7,439 bases of DNA from Candidatus Wallbacteria bacterium (lineage in GTDB: Bacteria; Muiribacteriota; UBA6191; JACPRK01): positions 1-7,439 of the forward strand of contig JACQFU010000069.1 in NCBI GenBank assembly GCA_016199905.1, in the 5' to 3' direction. The notes below the pieces were generated by a model that was not told the origin of the DNA, made no database searches, and saw only the letters and a list, made by a program, of their open reading frames with translations. Position numbers and translations under genes: made by a program. The stretch's first letter is position 1. Each line of letters opens with the position of its first letter. Of the stretch, positions 1 through 5,775 are shown piece after piece.

Positions 1-114
1 GTGAGGCGAGATTTGATGAGCTCTGGCGATTTATCGACACACCCTATCGAGGACTACGTCATGAGAGAAATCATCCAACAACGCCACATGCCCATGGAGA
101 AGCGGGCGGCCTAG
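1..114 (+). CDS. C-terminal tail of an unidentified protein (partial, enters from left edge)
   Basis: The frame beginning at base 1 is open to a TAG stop at 112-114 and gives about 37 residues, ending ...EDYVMREIIQQRHMPMEKRAA. The segment is charged and helix-prone. I chose this frame because about two thirds of its third positions are G or C, as in the neighbours. The competing frame from base 3 is open to a TAA at 144-146 but has A or T in most third positions. Only the end of the gene is visible, so the family cannot be recognised. The next gene starts 36 bp downstream on the same strand, but a promoter-like element lies between them, so co-transcription is uncertain. Confidence 0.4.
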   Translation: MRRDLMSSGDLSTHPIEDYVMREIIQQRHMPMEKRAA

Positions 115-131
115 AAAGAAAATGGCGAAAC

Positions 132-144
132 TCTAGACTAGAAT
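132..144 (+). promoter_or_regulatory. Palindrome plus -10-like hexamer just before the HEAT gene
   Basis: Bases 132-142 read TCTAGACTAGA, a perfect 11-bp inverted repeat (arms TCTAG and CTAGA around a central A). A third CTAGA occurs at 111-115. TAGAAT at 139-144 resembles a bacterial -10 box and ends six bases before the GTG start at 151, so transcription would begin at or next to the start codon. No convincing -35 box lies 16-18 bp upstream and no Shine-Dalgarno motif precedes the GTG. The stretch is clearly AT-richer than its surroundings. A leaderless promoter with an overlapping operator is an inference from position and symmetry only. Confidence 0.35.
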
Positions 145-150
145 AACTCC

Positions 151-3100
151 GTGATCGAATACGGCCGAGGATTGGCGGCAATCCTGAAGGACCTGGAGAG
201 TCCGCTGGAGGACGCGCGCCTGGCCGCGCTCCAGGAACTGGGCCGTTATCCGAGCCTGGCGGCCCTTCGAGGCATCCGTCAGATCGCGGCGGGCGACACG
301 AGCCCCACGCTGCGGATGGAGGCCCGGCGCTTGCTGGCTGCCTACTCCGAGCGGCTCTTCCGCGACCTGCCTGGCGCGCCCGATGCCCAGGCCGTCACGT
401 TCGAACGGCTCGAATCGATGCTAGCCGACCCTGAGCCCGGGGTGCGGGCCAAGCTGGCGCGCCACCTGGCGACGCTGCTCGAGCCTCGAGTGCCCGCCAT
501 GCTCGAAGGCCTGCTGGCGCGTGAGACCGACCCGTTCGTGGTCTGTTCGCTGTTGCAGTCGCTCGCCGCCGCTTGGGGGTTGCGCGCCCAGGCGCGGCTG
601 GAGCAGTACCTGTCCCATCCGGACCCGCGCGTTCGGGCAACCGCGATCGAAGCGCTCGTCGCCACCGGTACTCCCGACCTGCCGCAGGAGTTGATCCCGC
701 TGCTGCAGGACCCGCACGACCGGGTGCGCGTCGCCGCAGCGCGCGCCCTCCACGCTCAGGAACGCGAAAGCGTGCTCGCCTCACTCGACGAGATGCTCGC
801 GAGCCGCCAGGACCTGACGCTGCGCTCGGCCCTCTACTTGCTCCGCTACTGGGAGGATGAAGTGAGTCTCCCCAGACTGCGGGAGGCGCTGCGCGCGGCC
901 GTGGGAGAGGCGCGCCGCATGGCCCTTGGGTCTCTGCAGTTCCGCGCCGGACAGGGTTCCGCGGCAGCGCGAGAGTTGTTCGACGATTGCGGCGAAACGC
1001 CCCCGCCGGCCGGCGTCTTCGCCGGCGACGCCGCGGAGGTGCTATTCCCGGTCGAGTCTCCGCTGGAGGAGCGCCTTGCCAGCCCTTCAGCCGAGACCCG
1101 CGTCGCCGCCATTCGGGAGGTCGTGCGGCTGGGGCGCGCCGATCTGCTTCCGCGGCTTCTCGATTCTTTGACCTCTCCGCAGCATCCGGGAGTCCTGGCC
1201 ACCCTCGTCAGCGCCGCCGGCCGTCTCGGCGCCGCGGCCGACGCACCGGCCCTGGTTCCTTTCCTGTCCGCCGACGAGCCCCGTCTGCGCGCCAACGCCA
1301 TCGAGGCGATCGGTTTGCTCGACGCCAGGACGCACGCGGCCGCGCTTTCGCCGGCGTTGTCGGACTCGCACAATCGTGTGCGCGCCAACGCGGTGCTGGC
1401 GCTCGCGGGCGTTGCCGGCCAGGACGTGATGCCCACGCTGCGCGCGATGGCCGAGAGCCCCCAGCTCCGGATGCGCGTGTCCGCCGTTTACGTCGCGGCT
1501 GTCCTGGCGACCCCCGCGAGCGTTTCCGTGCTGACGACGCTCCACGGCGGCGACGACGCCGAGGTTCGGCGGCGTGCACGCGCGGCCCTGGAGACGCTCG
1601 CGCCGGTGATGTCCGAGGCCGCCTGCGCGCTCGCGACCGTGGAGAGGAGCGCCGCGGCGGCGCCGGTTGAAGTCTCCGAAGAGACCCTCCAACGCTTGTT
1701 GTTCAACCTGGAGCACGACTCGGCCCAGGTGCGGCTCGGAACGTTGCGCGAGCTGGCCTCGATTCCGGATCGGCGGCTGCTCGCAGGGCTCGGGCCTTTG
1801 TTGCGAGACGCGGATTCGATGGTTCGCCAGGCCGCGCTCGAAACGGCGCGCGGCTTGTTGCGCCAGCTCGCGCCGATGTCGGAGCCCGCTGCCAAGGCGT
1901 TGTCGGCCCTCGAAGACAGTCTCGCGGGCGAGGTCGAGGACGCGCAGGGCGCGCTGGCCGGCACGCTGGAGCTCGCAGCGCAAACCGGAGCCAGGCCGGT
2001 TGCGCAAACACTGTCTCGGCTGCTGCCTGCCGAGACGCGCCCTGCGGTGCGGGCCAGCATGCTCAGCGCGCTGGCGCTGGTGGGCGATGCCGAGTCGGTC
2101 CTGCTCTTTCGCGCATGCCTGCGCGACCCGGACCCGCGCGTGCGCGCCAACGCCGTTTCTGCTATCGAGCTGGCCGGAGGCGAGGCCGACCAGGCGGCGG
2201 CAGTGGTCTGCCTGGCCGATCCCGACCCGCGGGTGCGGGCAGCCGCGATCCGGGTATCGATGCGGGTGTCGAAGGAGGAGTTCCTCAGCCACCTGCGTGC
2301 GATGATCTCGGCTCCGGCCGTCGCGGAGCGCGCGGCGGCTTTGCACGTTCTGCGGACGATGCGTTTCGGCAAGCGCCTCGAGCTGCTGAAGAGTTTCTTT
2401 GTGGGAGAGACGGATCCGCGGCTGTACGAAGCGGCGGCTCGGGCGCTGGCGGTCGAGCAGGGCCCGGAGCATCGCAAGGAGCTGGAGCGTTTGCTGCTGC
2501 GGTTGGAGGACGGCGCCAAGCGTCAATGCCTGAGCGAAATCCTCGGCCTCTCCTCGGAACATCCGGCAGCTCTAACGGCTCTTCCCACTCCGGGACAACC
2601 CTCGGTGACGGAGCTCCGGCAGCTTCAAGAAGAAGGGCTGCTCACTGCAGAGGCCGTGAGGAAGGCTCTGGCCACTTCTAAGGATTCACTGACGATAGTG
2701 ACTCTATTGAAGGCCGCGGCGGAACTGCGAATGCCCGACGCCCTTGCGCTCACGCAGCCTTTCACCTACTCGCGCGACCGCCGCGTCCGTCTCGCGGCCA
2801 CCGGCGTGCTCGGCCGTCTCGACGATCCGCCGGCCCGGGCCTGCCTGCGAGAGCTGGTGAAGGACCGAGACCCCGAGGTGAGCCTTCGAGCCGTCCACAG
2901 CCTGCGAATGAGAGCGCCCGAGTCGGCCTTCCAGGCCGTCTGCTCGCTGCTGGAGCTGAACCAGACCTGGGCTGTGAAACGCGGCCTGGAGCTGCTCGAA
3001 AAGATCGGCGACCCCGCAGCCCTCCCGTTCGTGCTGCTCTTGCTGGAGCGAGGGACCCATCCGAGCTACGTCGAGCCGGCCGCCGCCATCGTGCTCGCCG

Positions 3101-3978
3101 CAGGCAGAAATGAGGAGACCCTGCGCCTGCTGGCCGGCATCTACCGTCGCGTCCCCCCCAACTCTCGCGTCTTCGTCCAGGAGCTGGCCTTTACCCTCGG
3201 ACGCAGCCTGGGCCAACCGCAGGTCGCCCTCGCCGGGCTGTTCCCGCCGGCCCCGGGCGAGCCCGAAGTCCAATCGGAGCCGCTCCCCGCGGGTCCGCCC
3301 CCCGGTCACGTCCGGTTCAGCTACTCGACCCTGGCGGCCGCCGGCATCCTCTACGCTTTCGCGATCCTGGCCCTTATCGCCTGGCTTTTGCCGGAGTCCG
3401 AACCTGCCGGTCGGCCCCCGTCGCCGGCCGTGCCCCCGGTCGCAGCACCGGCCGTCTTGCCTGGCCTCTCCCCTGTCTCTCGGCCCGCGACCCGGCCTCC
3501 CGACGCCACGATTGCGTTTCCCGAGGCCGAGCGTCTGATCGCGCGCGACTTCGAGAGGCTGGGCGTGAAGTCGCCGCATCTGTTGCGAGCGCTTGCCCTC
3601 GACCGCGCCGATCGCGCCTGGCAATCCGACATCGAGCGCGCGGAGGCCGCGATGACGCACAAGGACCACGACACGGCCGTCTCGGTCCTCACGACAACGC
3701 TCGCGACGTTGGACCCGGACCACCTGGCAGCGCGCATCGAAGTCCTGCGCGTATTGGAGTTGGCCACACGCCTGGCGGGCTATCCGGGCCAAGCCCGGCA
3801 ATGGGCCTCCTGGCAGGCTTCGAGCCAGAAGCGGTTCCTCGACCTCGTCACCGAGGCTGCCCGCCAAGGCGGAGTACCCGCTCCCAAGGTCCAGGCCGCA
3901 TTGAGCCGGTACGCCGAGCGGCGGAGCCTGCGCGAATCGGGCCTCGCCTTCTCGGAGTTGTTCGGCGGCGGCTACTGA
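151..3978 (+). CDS. Membrane-anchored HEAT-repeat protein with TPR-like C-terminal domain
   Basis: The predicted product has 1275 residues. Residues about 1-1040 are a HEAT/PBS-lyase-like solenoid of many roughly 31-residue helical repeats, with the signature D-P-x-x-R-V-R-x-x-A-x-x-A-L (for example near residues 93, 156, 187, 659 and 690; the pairs 156/187 and 659/690 are exactly 31 apart). Residues about 1060-1083 are a single hydrophobic helix (LAAAGILYAFAILALIAWLL), followed by a Pro/Ala-rich linker (about 1085-1120) and a helical domain of about 150 residues with a TPR-like helix pair near 1162-1195. There is no N-terminal signal peptide and an Arg precedes the membrane helix, so I infer a cytoplasmic solenoid and a periplasmic C-terminus. 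HEAT solenoids usually serve as protein-binding scaffolds; no catalytic motif is visible and the partner is unknown. The start is GTG at 151: an in-frame TAG at 139-141 excludes anything earlier. There is no Shine-Dalgarno motif, which is compatible with a leaderless mRNA. The gene ends in TGA and overlaps the stop of the convergent propeller gene. Confidence 0.93.
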   Translation: MIEYGRGLAAILKDLESPLEDARLAALQELGRYPSLAALRGIRQIAAGDTSPTLRMEARRLLAAYSERLFRDLPGAPDAQAVTFERLESMLADPEPGVRAKLARHLATLLEPRVPAMLEGLLARETDPFVVCSLLQSLAAAWGLRAQARLEQYLSHPDPRVRATAIEALVATGTPDLPQELIPLLQDPHDRVRVAAARALHAQERESVLASLDEMLASRQDLTLRSALYLLRYWEDEVSLPRLREALRAAVGEARRMALGSLQFRAGQGSAAARELFDDCGETPPPAGVFAGDAAEVLFPVESPLEERLASPSAETRVAAIREVVRLGRADLLPRLLDSLTSPQHPGVLATLVSAAGRLGAAADAPALVPFLSADEPRLRANAIEAIGLLDARTHAAALSPALSDSHNRVRANAVLALAGVAGQDVMPTLRAMAESPQLRMRVSAVYVAAVLATPASVSVLTTLHGGDDAEVRRRARAALETLAPVMSEAACALATVERSAAAAPVEVSEETLQRLLFNLEHDSAQVRLGTLRELASIPDRRLLAGLGPLLRDADSMVRQAALETARGLLRQLAPMSEPAAKALSALEDSLAGEVEDAQGALAGTLELAAQTGARPVAQTLSRLLPAETRPAVRASMLSALALVGDAESVLLFRACLRDPDPRVRANAVSAIELAGGEADQAAAVVCLADPDPRVRAAAIRVSMRVSKEEFLSHLRAMISAPAVAERAAALHVLRTMRFGKRLELLKSFFVGETDPRLYEAAARALAVEQGPEHRKELERLLLRLEDGAKRQCLSEILGLSSEHPAALTALPTPGQPSVTELRQLQEEGLLTAEAVRKALATSKDSLTIVTLLKAAAELRMPDALALTQPFTYSRDRRVRLAATGVLGRLDDPPARACLRELVKDRDPEVSLRAVHSLRMRAPESAFQAVCSLLELNQTWAVKRGLELLEKIGDPAALPFVLLLLERGTHPSYVEPAAAIVLAAGRNEETLRLLAGIYRRVPPNSRVFVQELAFTLGRSLGQPQVALAGLFPPAPGEPEVQSEPLPAGPPPGHVRFSYSTLAAAGILYAFAILALIAWLLPESEPAGRPPSPAVPPVAAPAVLPGLSPVSRPATRPPDATIAFPEAERLIARDFERLGVKSPHLLRALALDRADRAWQSDIERAEAAMTHKDHDTAVSVLTTTLATLDPDHLAARIEVLRVLELATRLAGYPGQARQWASWQASSQKRFLDLVTEAARQGGVPAPKVQAALSRYAERRSLRESGLAFSELFGGGY

Positions 3979-4970
3979 AGCTGCTGCATTACAACGGAGC
4001 CCGCGGGCGCCTGCGAAGCGTCGAAGTCCATCGCGAGGACCTTTCCGGCAGTGGTCACGGCGAAGGGTTCGTCGGCGCCGTTGGCGCGTAGTTCGCCCAG
4101 CTCCCGTGAGCTCTTGCCGTCCGGGGAGTATCGCCGTACCAGCAGCTTGCCGGGCTTCGCGGGGTCGACGTGACGCAGGATGAGGCCGCCTTGCAAGTCG
4201 AAGCCGAGGATGCGCGGGCTGGCGAACACGCTCGAGGCCACGGTTCGATTGGCGCCGATCTCGTCCTCGCCGGGAAGCGTTTCGCCACTGCCGGGAGTCG
4301 GCAAGCGGTAGACATCGCGGTCGGTGCCGTCAACCCCGCGAGCCACGAGCACGTACGCGCTCCTGTCGCGCCGTACCAGTCGGTAGAGGTCCCCGCCCGG
4401 TCCGACCGCAAATCCGCTCAGCGCCCAAGGGATGCTCGCCAGGAGCTGCCCCGCGGAAGACAGGCAGAGGATGCGGCCGCCCGCCACGTCTCCCGCGTAG
4501 ACGAGCCCCGAGGCAGAGTCGACCGCCAGGCCCTGGAGCTGCCCGATCCTCCCACTGCCCCGTGAGGGAGACCGGTAGAAGGGCTTCACGTCGCCCGCGC
4601 GGCCGATGCGCACGATGTCTCCGCACCGGCCCAGGCCGGCGAGCAGCTCGCCGCCGTCCATCGGAGCCAGCGCGCAGACTTGCTCCAGTTCCGGACGGCC
4701 GCGCGCTCCCAGGCGTCCCACGACAGTCCCGGTGGCATCCAAGACCAGCACCGAGTCGTTTTGCGTGTCGGCGACGTGAATCCGGCCATTTGATGCGACG
4801 GCGATCGCGTTGGGTCCCGAGGGGGACGTGTCTGCGCCAGGCTGGGCGCCGGCTCCGGAGTAACCGATCGCGCTGCCGGTAGTTCCCCAGCTCAGGTGGA
4901 ACAGCTCGGCGGCGTTTGTCGATGAGGCTGTCGCAAGAATCAGAAGAGCGGCAATCAGGATTCGCGTCAT
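3972..4970 (-). CDS. Secreted NHL-type six-bladed beta-propeller protein
   Basis: The predicted product has 332 residues. The start is ATG at 4970-4968, chosen because a GGAG motif sits seven bases upstream and the first residues form a standard signal peptide: MTR, a hydrophobic core (ILIAALLILATA), then likely cleavage after SSTNA at about residue 20. The mature part begins with a W-G-x-x-G-x-x-G-Y stretch (about 27-39). NHL-like strands follow: P-N-A-I-A-V-A-S-N-G-R-I-H-V-A-D-T-Q-N (about 53-71), L-Q-G-L-A-V-D-S (about 146-153), F-A-V-G-P-G-G-D-L-Y (about 187-196) and later degenerate blades to about 317. Such propellers bind ligands or proteins outside the cytoplasm; no enzymatic residues can be assigned and the substrate is unknown. 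The reading frame stays open upstream of this ATG through the peptidase-like remnant to the amber codon at 5418, so an automatic call might extend the protein to a GTG at 5384; the internal signal peptide and ribosome binding site argue against that. The stop is TAG and overlaps the convergent HEAT gene. Confidence 0.85.
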   Translation of the reverse strand: MTRILIAALLILATASSTNAAELFHLSWGTTGSAIGYSGAGAQPGADTSPSGPNAIAVASNGRIHVADTQNDSVLVLDATGTVVGRLGARGRPELEQVCALAPMDGGELLAGLGRCGDIVRIGRAGDVKPFYRSPSRGSGRIGQLQGLAVDSASGLVYAGDVAGGRILCLSSAGQLLASIPWALSGFAVGPGGDLYRLVRRDRSAYVLVARGVDGTDRDVYRLPTPGSGETLPGEDEIGANRTVASSVFASPRILGFDLQGGLILRHVDPAKPGKLLVRRYSPDGKSSRELGELRANGADEPFAVTTAGKVLAMDFDASQAPAGSVVMQQLQ

Positions 4971-4977
4971 CTTTTTA

Positions 4978-4981
4978 CTCC
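4978..4981 (-). promoter_or_regulatory. Ribosome binding site of the propeller gene
   Basis: GGAG on the minus strand, followed by TAAAAAG and then ATG at 4970, gives a seven-base spacer that is purine-rich and unstructured. It decides the start of the secreted propeller protein in favour of 4970 over the in-frame GTG at 5384, which has no good Shine-Dalgarno motif. Confidence 0.7.
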
Positions 4982-5081
4982 AGTCAGGATCCGGTTCGCG
5001 GGTCGGCCCGGTCGTGGACACGCTCAGGAGCCGCGCAGCACGTGAGAGACCGGGTACGGCATTGCCGCCAACTCCTTCATC

Positions 5082-5417
5082 AGGCGGCGGCTGGATATCG
5101 GCCCAGCCTCGACCGCGCAGATCCGACAGCACGTCGAGCACGCCGAGTTGCACGGAATCGACGGCGCCGGCATCCTTGAGAATCGTGCTGACGACCTGGG
5201 CGCAACCCTTGCGGCCGCCGTTGGTGCCGGCGGCATACGGGAAGTCGCTCATTCCGACGTACCCAGAGGCGACTTCGGCGATCTTCTGTCCGTTGGCGCT
5301 GCCACCTGTGTCCGTCGAGGGAGCTGCCGGCCCGGGGTTGGTGCCACCGGTTCTTCCGATAGAGTCGACAGCCGCCAGGAGCACGCCGTCCGTGCCACCC
5401 TGACCGGCCTTGCCGGG
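5082..5417 (-). pseudogene. Remnant of a CHAP/NlpC-like cysteine peptidase, C-terminal half missing
   Basis: After the amber codon at 5420-5418 the same frame continues with a Gly/Pro-rich linker (PGKAGQGGTDG..., then a GTNPGPAAPSTDTGGS stretch) and a compact domain reading K-I-A-E-V-A-S-G-Y-V-G, then G-C-A-Q-V-V-S-T-I-L-K-D-A-G, then R-G-W-A-D-I-Q-P-P. This resembles the first half of NlpC/P60- or CHAP-like cell-wall amidases, whose catalytic Cys starts the first helix; here it would be the TGC at 5204-5202. In that fold a G-D-V/I-V strand and a His strand should follow directly after the Q-P position. Neither appears in any minus-strand frame: one alternative frame stops at once, another ends ...MPYPVSHVLRGS at 5024. 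The native frame drifts on without a stop into the propeller gene. No good ribosome binding site supports independent initiation at GTG 5384. I therefore call it a broken gene, originally continuous with the lipoprotein-like start at 5621. Family assignment is by motif recognition only. Confidence 0.55.
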
Positions 5418-5420
5418 CTA
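5418..5420 (-). other. In-frame amber codon splitting a Gly-rich linker
   Basis: On the minus strand the codons run AAC TCT CCC TTC CCA ACC GCG CCT, then TAG, then CCC GGC AAG GCC GGT CAG. Both flanks are in the same frame and have the same Gly/Pro/Asn-rich linker composition, so a single codon separates two parts of what looks like one protein. It may be a nonsense mutation, an assembly error or a read-through site. Confidence 0.75.
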
Positions 5421-5621
5421 AGGCGCGGTTGGGAAGGGAGAGTTGCCGGCGTTGCCGCCGTTGCCGCCGGCACCCAGCGCCGCTGCGGCGACCTGAGCCA
5501 CCACGGGAGCGAGCTTCGCCACGGCGTTGCTTGTCTTGGCGTCGCAACCCGTGTCGAGCCCGATCGCCGGCACGATCACGAGCAGCGCGACCAGGGTCTG
5601 GTTCCAGCTGTTCTTCTTCAA
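5418..5621 (-). CDS. Small signal-peptide or lipoprotein-like protein (N-terminal fragment of a disrupted gene)
   Basis: The product is 67 residues long from TTG at 5621-5619 to the amber at 5420-5418. The TTG is preferred because a perfect AAGGAG lies six bases upstream and gives a classic export signal: MKKNSWNQ, then a hydrophobic core (TLVALLVIVPAIGL), then D-T-G-C-D. An alternative in-frame GTG at 5648 would add nine polar residues before the signal. Cys26 could be a lipidated cysteine, but the lipobox is imperfect (Asp at -3), so signal peptidase I processing is also possible. If it is lipidated, Asp at +2 would in enterobacteria favour inner-membrane retention. The remainder is Ala-rich and then Gly/Asn-rich linker, with no folded domain before the stop. 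Alone it would be a tiny exported peptide; its linker continues in the same frame beyond the stop into a peptidase-like half-domain, so it is best read as the 5' part of a broken hydrolase gene. It lies 154 bp downstream of the ATPase gene. Confidence 0.65.
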   Translation of the reverse strand: MKKNSWNQTLVALLVIVPAIGLDTGCDAKTSNAVAKLAPVVAQVAAAALGAGGNGGNAGNSPFPTAP

Positions 5622-5627
5622 GCCGAT

Positions 5628-5633
5628 CTCCTT
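5628..5633 (-). promoter_or_regulatory. Consensus Shine-Dalgarno site deciding the TTG start at 5621
   Basis: The minus strand reads AAGGAG, ATCGGC, TTG: a full AAGGAG motif with a six-base spacer. It is the strongest ribosome binding site in the window and favours TTG 5621 over the upstream GTG 5648. Its preservation suggests that the gene was translated until recently or still is. Confidence 0.7.
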
Positions 5634-5697
5634 GCCGCCAGTCGACACGCGGGACGCAGCTGCAGGCAGCAGGTGCCGTGCCAGGCCGCTCAGCCGT

Positions 5698-5718
5698 TGG
5701 CCAGATTCTGGACGGCCA
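5698..5718. repeat. Nested inverted repeat between the ATPase gene and the small exported gene
   Basis: Outer arms TGGCC (5698-5702) and GGCCA (5714-5718) enclose an inner CCAGA-T-TCTGG (5701-5711); the two overlap and so are alternative pairings. A further GGCCA follows at 5724-5728. No U-tract follows on either strand, so it is not a standard intrinsic terminator. It could be a weak hairpin or operator, or chance in GC-rich DNA. I see nothing else of note in the 5622-5775 gap. Confidence 0.25.
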
Positions 5719-5775
5719 TGACGGCCAGTTCCCGGTCGGCGGTGGCCAGAACGCCGACGCGTGTCTCAGTAGTCG

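Noticed and set aside
3..146. Alternative frame at the left edge (E-A-R-F-D-E-L-W-R-F-I-D...) ending in TAA
   Set aside because: It looks plausible as protein, but its third positions are mostly A or T, unlike every other gene here. The frame from base 1 fits the codon bias better. Confidence in this choice is moderate.
1087..2562. Long minus-strand open frame (491 codons) opposite the HEAT gene
   Set aside because: It is Gln/Arg/His-rich with no recognisable domain and lies wholly antisense to a clear HEAT-repeat coding region. Such frames are expected opposite GC-rich genes with strong third-position bias.
2704..3867. Minus-strand open frame (387 codons) opposite the 3' part of the HEAT gene
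   Set aside because: Composition is dominated by Arg, Gly and Gln with no motif. It is antisense to the membrane helix and C-terminal domain, so it is a shadow of the real gene.
3972..5384. A single 470-residue protein starting at GTG 5384 and including the propeller
   Set aside because: The frame is open, but a strong internal ribosome binding site and a complete signal peptide at 4970 show that the propeller protein starts there. GTG 5384 lacks a Shine-Dalgarno motif and lies inside a linker.
5418..5420. Genome-wide amber reassignment (for example pyrrolysine or a suppressor code)
   Set aside because: TAG terminates the ATPase gene (5778-5776), the propeller gene (3974-3972) and the left-edge gene (112-114), so it works as an ordinary stop here.
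5698..5728. Intrinsic terminator for the ATPase transcript
   Set aside because: The GGCC-based inverted repeats are short and overlapping, and no run of T follows on either strand.
5690..5765. Minus-strand segment in the gap reading T-E-T-R-V-G-V-L-A-T-A-D-R-E-L-A-V-M-A-V-Q-N-L-A-N-G before a TGA
   Set aside because: It looks protein-like and could be a gene remnant, but it is only the tail of an out-of-frame shadow running through the ATPase. It has no start with a ribosome binding site, and I recognise no family.
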